Shown here in pieces: positions 33,484-42,379 of a stretch of 64,000 nucleotides of DNA (within the stretch, counting starts at the first letter, position 1; each line of letters starts with the position of its first letter). A model generated the notes under the pieces. The model saw only the letters and a list, made by a program, of their open reading frames with translations, made no database searches and was not told where the DNA came from. This stretch comes from Thiohalocapsa sp963695445. Its GTDB lineage: Bacteria; Pseudomonadota; Gammaproteobacteria; Chromatiales; Chromatiaceae. The position numbers were made by a program, and so were the translations under genes. The stretch is from assembly GCA_963695445.1 (NCBI GenBank), contig CAVOGV010000036.1, positions 124,001-188,000 on the forward strand. The letters run 5' to 3'.

Positions 33484-33498
33484 GCAAGCGCCATGCCG
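33484..33498 (-). promoter_or_regulatory. Sigma-54 (RpoN) -24/-12 promoter of the nifB operon
   Basis: On the minus strand the sequence GGCATGGCGCTTGCT matches the GGCAC-N5-TTGCW consensus with one mismatch and the exact GG-N10-GC spacing. Transcription would start near 33472, about 57 bases before the nifB ATG. Confidence 0.8.
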
Positions 33499-33562
33499 AC
33501 TCATCGGGTTCGAGTCATACGACTGGTTTGTAAAAGAATTTCTGCGGGTCTGATGCGCGGGT

Positions 33563-33578
33563 TGTCGGGTCCGCGACA
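33563..33578 (-). promoter_or_regulatory. NifA upstream activator site
   Basis: TGT, ten bases, ACA: an exact TGT-N10-ACA match, itself nearly palindromic (TTGTC...GACAA). Its centre is about 98 bp upstream of the predicted sigma-54 start, the usual distance for NifA enhancers. Confidence 0.75.
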
Positions 33579-33677
33579 ATGCCGCCCGGGGCCGATTGTT
33601 ATGTCTGGCACCTTGGCTAGATCCGCGCCGCCATGCGGGTTTTGCCCCTGATCGGGCCGAGCGGACATCCGCTGTCT

Positions 33678-33741
33678 TGGCCGTCGCGATTGCAAATCGC
33701 TCCCACGCCTTTGGGAGCGCCGACTTCTAGTCGGCTCGCCG
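33678..33741. repeat. REP-like repeat (family B) joined to a short shared palindrome
   Basis: GGCCGTCGCGATTGCAAATC and GCTCCCACGCCTTTGGGAGC form one palindrome and run into the 24-bp repeat also found at 5218-5241. The rest of 33579-34110 shows no gene. Confidence 0.75.
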
Positions 33742-34110
33742 CCCTCAGGCGGCTGCGGCTTGCCCTGACAGCGCAAGCTCCACCGGGCGTCTTCAAGGGC
33801 GCTCGCGCGCCCTGGCCAACCAGATGTCGGTGGTCCCGGTGATGCGCCGTGGGCATCCCTGCGGGGGATCGAGATTCCGCGCGGCGATTTCGATACTCTA
33901 GCGCGACGCCGGAGCGGAGGCCGCCGGCAATGACCGGCGCCGGAATCTCGCTAGGAACCTCAGATGTCTGCAACCGATCCGTTCAAACTACTGTTCAACC
34001 TCGGCGTGGTCCAACTCGGGTCGCCGGGTGTCGATCTGGACGTTGAACAGTGCGTGCGCTGCGGCCCGCGGCACTCGGCCAGCTTGCGCCCCTTGGTTGG
34101 CCCGCGTGCG

Positions 34111-35681
34111 ATGATCCGATTAGCGCTTGCTCACATCCGCGTCTTCTTGCTGCTGCCGCTGCTGCTCCTGGCAGTCACCAATCATTGCGCCGCGCAGGAG
34201 GTGGCGCCTGCCAGCCCTGCCGAGCGGCTGGCCCTGACGGCGGCGGAGCGCGCCTATCTTGCGCAGTTGGGGGAGTTGAAGATTTGCACCTTTCCGGACT
34301 GGATGCCCTACGAGCAGATTACCGCCAGCGGCGACTATCGCGGGATCGGAGCGGACCTGACCGCGTTGCTGGCCGAGCAGCTCGCGGTGCCGATCACGCT
34401 GTTACCGACGCGCACCTGGTCCGAGTCGTTGGCGAACGTTCGCGATGGTCGCTGCGACCTGCTGCCGATGACGATGGACGTGCCGAGCCGTCGCACTTAC
34501 CTGAATTACTCGGTTCCCTTCACGGCCCAGCCCTTTGTCGATCGCCACCCGGCGCAGCCACCCCTTTGTCGTCGAATCTGGCGGAGCTCGACGGTGCGCG
34601 CGTCGCGGTGGTCGAGGGTTTCGCTGCCGGGGAGCTGATTGCCGAGCGTTATCCACGACTCGAGATCGTGACCGCTGCGAACGTGACCGAGGGACTGGAG
34701 CTGGTGCGCCGCGGACGCGTCGAAGGCTATGTCGACTCGCTAGCCACCATTGCCTATCAGCTGCAGCGGGAGGAGTCCATCGACATCAAGGTTGCCGGCA
34801 TGCTCGGCTTCGACCTCCAGCTCAGTGTGGCAACCCGCGCGGACCAGCCGTTGTTGGGGTCCGTGATCGCCAAGGCCCTGGTCGCGATCGGTCCGGCCGA
34901 GATCGACCGCATCGTCAGTCGCTGGCTGTCCGCCCAGTACCAACCGCCGCGGGACGCGACCTGGCTGTGGATGGTCCTCGCGCCGGCCGCGCTCGTCATG
35001 CTCGGGCTCTACCTCTGGAATCACTGGCTGCGGAAGGTCAATCGCGCCTTGGCCGAGGCCCAGGCGGAGTTGGCGGAGAAGACGCAAGCGCTGGAGCGCC
35101 TTTCCGTCACCGACAGCCTGACCCAGCTCAGCAATCGGCGAAAACTGGATGAGGTACTGAACCGATCCGTCGAGCTGAGTCGCCGCAATGCCCGACCGCT
35201 TACGCTGATCATGCTCGATCTCGACCACTTCAAGACGACCAACGACTGCTATGGCCACCAGGTTGGCGATCAGGTCTTGCAGCAGGTCGCCGCATTGATC
35301 CGCGAACAGTGCCGCAACACCGATCTGCCCGGGCGTTGGGGTGGGGAGGAGTTTCTGATCATCTGCCCAGAGACCGAGCTTGGCGCCGCGTCGGTGCTGG
35401 CGGAACGCCTGCGCGCGCGCATCGAGGCGTATCGGTTCGACCTGGTCCAGCACCAGACCATCAGCCTCGGGCTGGCCGAATTCGCCGCCGGCGACACGCC
35501 GGACCGCCTGCTCGCGCGGGCCGACGCCGCGTTGTATGCGGCAAAAACGCGTGGTCGCAATCGCGTCGAAATCGGCGGCATCCTGATCGGCGGCAACCTG
35601 GATAGGTCGGCGGCGACGGCGACAACGCCTAGCGGATTGCGCGACGCGATGCCTCAGGCCAACGAGAGCTCAGCGCCGTGA
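34111..35681 (+). pseudogene. Diguanylate cyclase with periplasmic SBP_bac_3 sensor, frameshifted as sequenced
   Basis: ATG 34111 gives a signal or anchor helix (RVFLLLPLLLLAVTN) and a mature solute-binding-protein fold: LGELKICTFPDWMPYEQI, then DLLPMTMDVPSRRTYLNYS. The frame breaks near 34550; the other frame continues SNLAELDGARVAVVEGFA and VTEGLELVRRGRVEGYVDS, completing the sensor. A transmembrane helix (WMVLAPAALVMLGLYLW), a coiled linker and a GGDEF domain follow, with active signature GRWGGEEFLI and substrate loop MLDLDHFKTTND. About 523 aa if repaired. It probably senses an amino-acid-like ligand and makes c-di-GMP; ligand unknown. Confidence 0.85.
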
Positions 35682-35900
35682 TGCTCAACCGGCGCCTTGC
35701 TTTAAGGGGGGCTTCGGCGGCGGGGTGGTGCAGGACAGGGACGGGCTGGAGCTGAAGATCCGCAAGCAATTGCACGTCAATCAGGGCGTGCTCGGGGTGC
35801 AGTGCAGTCAGCTGACCGTAGACGGTTGTTTTGCCGAGCTGATCCGCGCGGCCCATGCCGAGAGCGGCCGGCGGTCGTGGAGCTAACACCCTAGGGAAGA

Positions 35901-36041
35901 GCCCTGCAGCAGATCAAGGACCGGGGCTACGCGGACAAATACGTGGCCGAAGGCGTGCCGATCCATCTGGTCGGTGTGGAATTCAGCCGCGACCGACGTA
36001 CGCTGGCCGGATTCGAGGCGGAGAGCCTTCCGGTCCGCTGA
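35901..36041 (+). pseudogene. Remnant of an AAA-ATPase/PD-(D/E)XK nuclease family protein
   Basis: A 46-codon frame without start gives ALQQIKDRGYADKYVAEG then PIHLVGVEFSRDRRTLAGFE before its stop. This is the hallmark C-terminus of the large ATP-binding PDDEXK (DUF1703-type) family. The rest of the gene is missing; a neighbouring frame at 35720-35886 (LELKIRKQLHVNQGVLGVQ) may be unrelated debris. Accounts for part of the 35682-36278 gap. Confidence 0.6.
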
Positions 36042-36189
36042 TCACAGGCAGCCGATCCCCGTCCGCCGCCGCCTTCGGCGCTGAATTGATTTGGCGCAGC
36101 TAACTGGCGGATAGCGTCCGCATCTCTCGTCTAACTCCCTGATTTTAGTATTCCAGCAGCGCGTTTGCCGTTGACGGGTCTGGTGCGTG

Positions 36190-36207
36190 TGTCTATCTTG
36201 TTTGACA
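36190..36207 (+). promoter_or_regulatory. PpsR/CrtJ-type operator overlapping the crtE -35 box
   Basis: TGT (36190-36192), twelve bases, ACA (36205-36207): an exact TGT-N12-ACA match. The last six bases of the site are TTGACA, a perfect -35 box, so bound repressor would block RNA polymerase. It lies 72 bp before the crtE ATG. Confidence 0.75.
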
Positions 36208-36278
36208 CTTTTTCGTGACAATTTGTCCTTACAGTCCGGGTCGGCCACAGACCCTCAAGTCCGGGAGAAGATCGACGG

Positions 36279-37148
36279 ATGGATGTCCTGCAACGCATCG
36301 AAGCCGCCCTTGAGACCGCGGTGTCGAAAGGCATCGGCGATGGCTGTCCGCCGTTGTTGGCCAAGGCGGTTCGTCACGCGGTCTTTACGCCCGGCTCGCG
36401 GGTACGACCGCGGCTCTGTCTTGCCGTCGCCCACGCCTGCGGCGACGACGCGCCCAACGTCTCGGATGCCGCCGCGGCATCCCTGGAGCTCATGCACTGT
36501 GCCTCGCTGGTGCACGACGATCTGCCCTGTTTCGATGATGCCGACACGCGCCGCGGTCAGCCGACGGTGCACCGTGCCTATGGCGAGCGCTTGGCGGTGC
36601 TGGCCGGTGATGGGCTGATCGTGCTGGCGTTCGAGAATCTGGCCTGGAGCACGCTGCGCCATCCCGAGCGGTTGGCGCCGTTGGTGATGATCGTCGGCCG
36701 AGCCGTCGGTATCAGCCATGGCATCGTCGCCGGGCAGGCCTGGGAGTGCGAGTCGAACGTGGACCTGACGGCCTATCACCGCGAGAAGACCGCCGCGCTG
36801 TTCGCCGCGGCCACCGAGGCCGGTGCCGCCGCCTCCGGTATGAACCCCGCGCCCTGGCACACGCTCGGCGAGAACCTGGGCCTGGCTTATCAGGTGGCGG
36901 ACGATCTGCGCGATGTCGCCTCCAGCGCTGAGGAGCTTGGCAAGCCGGTCGGGCAGGACGCCGCCCACGATCGCCCGAGCGCGGTGGCGGAGCTGGGCGT
37001 CGATGGCGCGGTTGATCGGCTGCGGGAACTTGTCACGGGTGCGGTTGATTCGATTCCTGCTTGCCCCGGCGCGGACGGCCTGCGCGCGCTCGTGCATGGC
37101 GAGATGCAGCGGCTGTTGCCGGATCACTTGGCGCAGCGGTTGCGCTGA
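36279..37148 (+). CDS. crtE: Geranylgeranyl pyrophosphate synthase CrtE
   Basis: 289-aa cytosolic trans-prenyl transferase that makes GGPP for carotenoids and the bacteriochlorophyll tail. The first Asp-rich motif is HDDLPCFDDADTRRG (FARM) and the second is YQVADDLRD (SARM). KAVRHAVFTPGSRVRPRL is the usual substrate-binding basic block. First gene of the photosynthesis superoperon; crtF follows 72 bp later. A farnesyl pyrophosphate synthase (IspA) looks alike, but location argues for CrtE. Probably under PpsR-type control. Confidence 0.92.
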   Translation: MDVLQRIEAALETAVSKGIGDGCPPLLAKAVRHAVFTPGSRVRPRLCLAVAHACGDDAPNVSDAAAASLELMHCASLVHDDLPCFDDADTRRGQPTVHRAYGERLAVLAGDGLIVLAFENLAWSTLRHPERLAPLVMIVGRAVGISHGIVAGQAWECESNVDLTAYHREKTAALFAAATEAGAAASGMNPAPWHTLGENLGLAYQVADDLRDVASSAEELGKPVGQDAAHDRPSAVAELGVDGAVDRLRELVTGAVDSIPACPGADGLRALVHGEMQRLLPDHLAQRLR

Positions 37149-37220
37149 GGGATCGCAGCGGCCCCCGACCACCACTCTCCAACTATCCACCGCTCTCTAA
37201 CTATTCAGACAGGATCAAAG

Positions 37221-38340
37221 GTGCAGTTTCCATTCATCGAACGCTTGCGCAACCGACGCGACCGCCTGATGTCGACGCCGGAATTTCAGCGCTGGGCCGC
37301 GGACTTTCCACTCACCCGCTGGGTGGCCGGGCGGCGCGCGCGGCAGATGTTCGATATCACCGCCGGTTTCGTCTATTCGCAGATCCTGTACGCCTGCGTC
37401 GAGTTGGACCTGTTCGACAAGCTTGCCGATGGGCCGCTGACGGCCGCCGATCTGGCTGGACCCATGGGCATGTCCGAGACCGCCGCCGACCGGCTGCTGC
37501 GCGCCGCGGTGGCGGTGGACCTGCTGGAGCGGCGCGGTGCCGACCGCTTCGGGCTGGGTCGCCACGGCATCGCCCTGCCGGGCAATCCGGGCATCGCCGC
37601 CATGGTCAAGCATCACCGCATGCTGTACCAGGACCTCGCCGATCCGTTGGCCCTGTTCCGCGGTGAGGTGGAGCAGACCCAGCTCGGCCGCTATTGGTCC
37701 TATGCCGGATCAGTCGACCCGGCCGCCGACGGCGACGATCGGGTGGCCGAGTACAGCACGCTGATGACCGCCTCGACCGGTTTCGTCGCCGAGGACACGC
37801 TGGATGCGTATTCGTTGCGCGATCACAAGTGCCTGATGGACGTCGGTGGCGGCGAGGGCCGTTTCCTGGCCCAGGCCGGTGCGCGCTGGCCACACCTGGA
37901 GCTGATGCTGTTCGACCTGCCGGCGGTGGTGGAGCGGGCCGAGCGCAGTCTGGCGCAGGCGGGCTTGGGTGATCGCGTGCGTGTCGTCGGTGGCAATCTC
38001 AAGGCCGATCCGCTGCCGAAGGGTGCCGACATCATCTCGCTGGTGCGGGTGATTCTGGATCACAACGATGACGGCGCGATGTTGATTCTTGCGCGCGGTG
38101 CGCGCCGCGCTGCCGGTTGGCGGCACGCTGATGATCACCGAGCCCATGTCCGAGACCCCCGGCGCCGAGTCCGTCGGTGATGCCTATTTCGGCCTGTATC
38201 TGCTGGCCATGGGTAGCGGGCGTACGCGTCCGCCGCGGGAGCTGAAGGCGATGCTGCGCGCGGCTGGATTCGACCAGATTCGGCTGGTGCGGACGCGCCG
38301 ACCGCTGCAGACCCGGCTGCTGATCGCCAAGGCGGCCTGA
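37221..38340 (+). pseudogene. crtF: Demethylspheroidene/hydroxyneurosporene O-methyltransferase CrtF, frameshifted as sequenced
   Basis: SAM-dependent O-methyltransferase of the spheroidene/spirilloxanthin pathway. Start GTG 37221 with AGGA upstream. An N-terminal dimerisation and winged-helix part (FVYSQILYACVELDLFDKL) is followed by the SAM motif LMDVGGGEGRFLAQ and FDLPAVVERA. After MLILA the frame breaks near 38089; one base shift restores RAVRAALPVGGTLMITEPM to the end (LQTRLLIAKAA). About 372 aa, the CrtF norm. The crtE-crtF-bchC order is classic for purple sulfur bacteria. Confidence 0.9.
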
Positions 38341-38357
38341 CCGGGGCCCGATCCGTG

Positions 38358-38391
38358 GTCGGCCCCGATGTCGGCCCCGAGGTCGGCCCGC
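38358..38391. repeat. Three 12-bp tandem units between crtF and bchC
   Basis: GTCGGCCCCGAT, GTCGGCCCCGAG and a shortened third unit lie head-to-tail, 18 bp behind the crtF stop. With a GC-rich palindrome at about 38438-38460 they may slow read-through between crtF and bchC. Confidence 0.7.
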
Positions 38392-38524
38392 GCCGCGGCC
38401 TGCTACATGGTCATCGGAGGGGCTGAGATAGGCCCCGGTTGCAGTCGATCGGGGCCCCGCGGAGACCGTTTTTCGGGGTCATTTGATCTAAGTCATAAGT
38501 GCCAAGCAAGGTTGACACATTGAC

Positions 38525-38564
38525 TGTAAATAAATATTGACATCTAGTCTGGTCAAGCTAGACT
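38525..38564 (+). promoter_or_regulatory. bchC promoter with PpsR/CrtJ-type operator
   Basis: TGT (38525-38527), twelve bases, ACA (38540-38542) is an exact TGT-N12-ACA site. As at crtE, it ends in a TTGACA -35 box (38537-38542); a TAGACT -10-like box follows after 16 bp. The surrounding DNA is strikingly AT-rich. A second TTGACA sits at 38512-38517. Confidence 0.75.
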
Positions 38565-38647
38565 GACACCTCATTACAGAACGTAACGATCACCGACTTC
38601 GCAACAGACAGCCTTCTGCAAGCAACCGAGAAACCGAACCAGAATCC

Positions 38648-39634
38648 GTGAACGCCTCCAACGACATGTCCGCCCTCTCCGCCGTCGCCGTGGTGCTCGA
38701 AGAGCCCCAGCGTCTGGCCGTGAAGCGGCTTGCGCTGACGCCGCCGACGCCGGCGGACTGCGTTGTGGACGTCGCCTGGAGCGGTATCAGCACCGGCACC
38801 GAGCGCCTGCTCTGGACCGGGCGCATGCCGGCCTTCCCGGGTATGGGCTATCCGCTGGTGCCGGGTTACGAGTCGGTCGGTCGGGTGGTCGAGGCCGGTG
38901 CCGAGAGTGGTCGCAGCGTGGGCGAGCTGGTGTTCGTGCCCGGTGCGCGTTGCTACGGCGAGGTCAACGGTCTGTTTGGTGGTGCCGCCTCGCGCCTGGT
39001 GGCCGCCGGCGCCAAGCTGCTGCCGATCCCGGACAGCCTCGGCGAGCAGGGCGTACTGATGGCGCTGGCCGCGACGGCCTATCACGCCAGCAGCGGCGCC
39101 AACGCCGACGGTAGCCGCAAGACGCAGCCGGATCTGATCATCGGTCATGGCGTGCTCGGGCGCCTGCTGGCGCGCATCGCCATCGCCCAAGACGCACCGC
39201 CGCCGGTGGTCTGGGAGACCAACCCCGTGCGTGCCGACGGCGCCATGGGCTACGACGTGATCGACCCGGCCAACGACGCCCGCCGCGACTATCGCGCCAT
39301 CTACGACGTCAGCGGCGACGGCTCACTGCTCGATTCGCTGATCGGGCGCCTGGCCCCCGGCGGTGAGATCGTGCTGGCGGGCTTCTACGAGGCGCCACTG
39401 TCATTCAATTTTCCGCCGGCCTTCATGCGCGAACTGCGCCTGCGGGTCGCGGCCGAGTTCCGCGAGCCCGATCTGGCCGCGGTCAAGGAGCTGGTCGAGG
39501 CCGGACGCCTGTCCTTCGATGGACTGATAACCCACCGAAGCCAAGTCGTCGACGCGGCAACCGCGTACGAGACGGCGTTCAACGATCCGACCTGCCTAAA
39601 AATGATTCTCGATTGGAGTGGAGCGAATGTCTAA
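38648..39634 (+). CDS. bchC: 3-hydroxyethyl bacteriochlorophyllide a dehydrogenase BchC
   Basis: 328-aa NAD-dependent oxidoreductase (MDR superfamily) that oxidises the 3-hydroxyethyl group in bacteriochlorophyll a synthesis. VAWSGISTGTERLLWTGRMP and FPGMGYPLVPGYESVG are family-defining; the catalytic-zinc cysteine set of alcohol dehydrogenases is absent, as is usual for BchC. The GTG at 38648 is used; ATG 38666 is an alternative, neither with a strong ribosome site. The stop overlaps the bchX start by 8 bp. Confidence 0.92.
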   Translation: MNASNDMSALSAVAVVLEEPQRLAVKRLALTPPTPADCVVDVAWSGISTGTERLLWTGRMPAFPGMGYPLVPGYESVGRVVEAGAESGRSVGELVFVPGARCYGEVNGLFGGAASRLVAAGAKLLPIPDSLGEQGVLMALAATAYHASSGANADGSRKTQPDLIIGHGVLGRLLARIAIAQDAPPPVVWETNPVRADGAMGYDVIDPANDARRDYRAIYDVSGDGSLLDSLIGRLAPGGEIVLAGFYEAPLSFNFPPAFMRELRLRVAAEFREPDLAAVKELVEAGRLSFDGLITHRSQVVDAATAYETAFNDPTCLKMILDWSGANV

Positions 39635-40622
39635 CTCAGCGGCCAATACCGCCACTGCCGTCAACGTTGGTCTGCCGGATCCGTCTTCCGTGTCGGAAGC
39701 GCCTCAGGCTGCGACCAAGAAGACACAGATCATCGCGATCTACGGCAAGGGTGGCATCGGCAAGAGCTTCACGCTGTCCAACCTGTCCTACATGATGGCG
39801 CAGCAGGGCAAGAAGGTGCTGCTGATCGGTTGCGACCCGAAGAGCGATACCACCACGCTGTTGTTCGGCGGCAAGGCCTGCCCGACCATCATCGAGACCT
39901 CGTCCAAGAAGAAGGCCGCTGGTGAAGCGGTGCAGATCGGCGACGTCTGCTTCACGCGTGACGGCGTGTTCGCGATGGAGCTCGGCGGACCCGAGGTCGG
40001 CCGCGGCTGCGGCGGACGCGGCATCATCCACGGCTTCGAGCTGCTGGAGAGCCTCGGCTTCCACGAGTGGGACTTCGACTACGTGCTGCTCGACTTCCTC
40101 GGCGACGTGGTCTGCGGCGGCTTCGGTCTGCCGATCGCCCGCGACATGTGCCAGAAGGTCATCGTCGTCGGCTCCAACGACCTGCAATCCCTGTACGTGG
40201 CCAACAACGTCTGCTCCGCGGTCGAGTACTTCCGCGGGCTCGGCGGCAACGTCGGCGTGGCTGGCATCGTCATCAACAAAGACGACGGTACCGGTGAGGC
40301 GCAGGCCTTCGCCGAGGCGGTCGGCATCCCGGTCCTGGCGGCGATCCCGGCGGACGAGGACATCCGTCGCAAGAGCGCGAACTACCAGATCATCGGCAAG
40401 CCCGGCGGCCAGTGGGCGTCGCTGTTCGAAGAGCTTGGCATCAATGTCGCCGAGGCGCCGCCGATGCATCCGAAGCCCCTGTCGCAGGACGGGCTGCTGA
40501 ACCTGTTCGCCAGCGACGCGGTGGGCCGCGACGTGGTGCTGCAGCCGGCAACGGTCGAGGACATGTGCGGCAAGTCGAACTTCGACAAGCCGTCCCTCGA
40601 AGTCGTCTACGACGAAGTCTGA
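39627..40622 (+). CDS. bchX: Chlorophyllide a reductase iron protein subunit BchX
   Basis: 331-aa NifH-like ATPase that donates electrons to BchYZ. ATG 39627 has GGAG at correct spacing. The P-loop is YGKGGIGKSF, switch and cluster regions include CDPKSDTTTLLFGG, GGRGIIHGFELLE (one cluster Cys in GRGCGGRG) and DVVCGGFGLPI (second Cys). This subunit is intact, unlike its partners as sequenced. Overlaps bchC and is followed by bchY after 14 bp. Confidence 0.95.
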   Translation: MSNSAANTATAVNVGLPDPSSVSEAPQAATKKTQIIAIYGKGGIGKSFTLSNLSYMMAQQGKKVLLIGCDPKSDTTTLLFGGKACPTIIETSSKKKAAGEAVQIGDVCFTRDGVFAMELGGPEVGRGCGGRGIIHGFELLESLGFHEWDFDYVLLDFLGDVVCGGFGLPIARDMCQKVIVVGSNDLQSLYVANNVCSAVEYFRGLGGNVGVAGIVINKDDGTGEAQAFAEAVGIPVLAAIPADEDIRRKSANYQIIGKPGGQWASLFEELGINVAEAPPMHPKPLSQDGLLNLFASDAVGRDVVLQPATVEDMCGKSNFDKPSLEVVYDEV

Positions 40623-40636
40623 TCGAGCCCGTTCAA

Positions 40637-42379
40637 ATGCAGGCCAAGGTGCTCTACATGACCGGGAACGACCCCCACGCAAAGCGCGGCGACGACGCCG
40701 CGCCAATGCGGCCCCAATGGTGCGACCGAGTTCGTCTACGACGACGCCGGCGCCGCGCCGCTGGCGAACGACCAGACCGCCATCGATCAAACCGCCGCGA
40801 CCACAGTCGCCGCCGGTCCGGAGGCCAGCCCGAAGCCCAGCTCCAAGCAGGGCGAGGCCGCTCCGGACGCCGAGCAGGCGCAGGTCGTCGGCGACGGCGT
40901 CGGCTGCCATGCCGGCGCCGCCGAGTTACGCCGAGCCGCGGAAGCCGCGGGTCAGAGTGAGTTGCTGAAGCGTTACGCCGCCGACTATCCCACCGGTCCA
41001 CATGATCAGCCCCAGAGCATGTGTCCAGCCTTCGGGTCTCTTCGCGTCGGGCTGCGGATGCGTCGCACCGCCACTGTACTCTGCGGCTCGGCGTGCTGTG
41101 TTTACGGACTGACCTTCACGTCCCACTTCTACGGTGCCAAGCGTTCGGTCGGCTACGTGCCGTTCGACTCCGAGACGCTGGTCACCGGCAAGCTGTTCGA
41201 AGACGTGCGTGAAGCGGTCTACAAGCTCGCCGACCCCGAGAAGTACGATGCGGTGGTCGTCACCAATCTGTGCGTTCCTTCTGCCTCCGGCGTGCCGCTG
41301 CGGCTGCTGCCGAAAGAGATCGACGGCGTGCGCATTATCGGCATCGACGTGCCTGGGTTTGGCGTGCCGACGCATGCCGAGGCCAAGGACGTGCTGTCCG
41401 GCGCGATGCTCAAGTTCGCCCGCGGTGAGGCCGAGTCCGGCCCGGTGCAGGCACCGCGCGGCGGTCGCAGCGCGAAGCCGACGGTCACGCTGCTTGGGCG
41501 AGATGTTCCCGGCCGATCCGGTCGGCATCGGCATGCTGCTGGAGCCCCTGGGCCTGGCCGCTGGTCCGGTGGTGCCCACCCGCGAGTGGCGCGAGCTCTA
41601 CGCCGCGCTCGACTGTGCCGCGGTGGCCGCCATTCATCCGTACTACACCGCCTCCATTCGCGAGTTCCAGAGCGCCGGGCGCGCCATCGTCGGCTCCGCG
41701 CCGGTCGGACATGACGGCACGGCGGCTTGGCTCGACGCCATCGGCCGGGCCTGCAACGTCGCCGAGGACAAGATCGCCGCGGCCAAGAATACCTTCTTGC
41801 CGATGATCCGCGGCGCGCTGGACAAGATGCCCATCAACGGCACCATCACGCTGTCCGGCTACGAGGGTTCGGAGCTGCTGGTCGCGCGGTTGTTGATCGA
41901 AAGCGGCGCCAACGTGCCCTACGTCGGCACCGCCGCACCCAAGACCCAGTGGTCCGATCCGGACCGCGAATGGCTTGAGGCCCGCGGCGTGACCATCCAG
42001 TTCCGCGCCTCGCTGGAACAGGACAAGTCCGCGGTCGATGCGATCAAGCCGGATCTTGCGATTGGCACGACGCCGGTGGTGCAGCATGCCAAGCAGCTGT
42101 CGATCCCGGCCCTGTACTTCACCAATCTGATCTCGGCTCGCCCGCTGATGGGCGCCGCCGGTGCCGGTTCGCTGGCGCAGGTGGTCAACGCCGCACTGGC
42201 GAGCAAGGACCGCTTCGATCGCATGACCGCCTTCTTCGACGGCGTCGGCAGCGGCGAGACCGCGGGTATCTGGGAGCGCAAGCCCGAGCCGCGTCCCGTG
42301 AAGGCGCCGGCAAAGACGTTTGCTCAAGGCCAAGCGAGTCGCCGCGAAGGCCATGCCCGTCGACGGAGGCGAGGTCTGA
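40637..42379 (+). pseudogene. bchY: Chlorophyllide a reductase subunit BchY, three frameshifts as sequenced
   Basis: NifD-like catalytic subunit that reduces chlorophyllide a to bacteriochlorophyllide a with BchZ. It is readable in pieces: start MQAKVLYMTGNDPH; after a shift near 40690, NGATEFVYDDAGAAP to the highly conserved DQPQSMCPAFGSLRVGLRM; after a shift near 41490, GEMFPADPVGIGMLLEPLG through to GIWERKPEPRPV; after a shift near 42320, LLKAKRVAAKAMPVDGGEV and the stop. The stop and bchZ ATG overlap (TGATG). Conservation on both sides of each break suggests consensus indels; without BchY the cell could not make bacteriochlorophyll a. Confidence 0.9.

Noticed and set aside
32218..33553. 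Plus-strand frames opposite nifB
   Set aside because: Shadows of nifB, whose radical-SAM and NifX-like parts are clear on the minus strand.
39636..40910. 424-codon minus-strand frame opposite bchX
   Set aside because: Antisense shadow of an intact, well-conserved gene.
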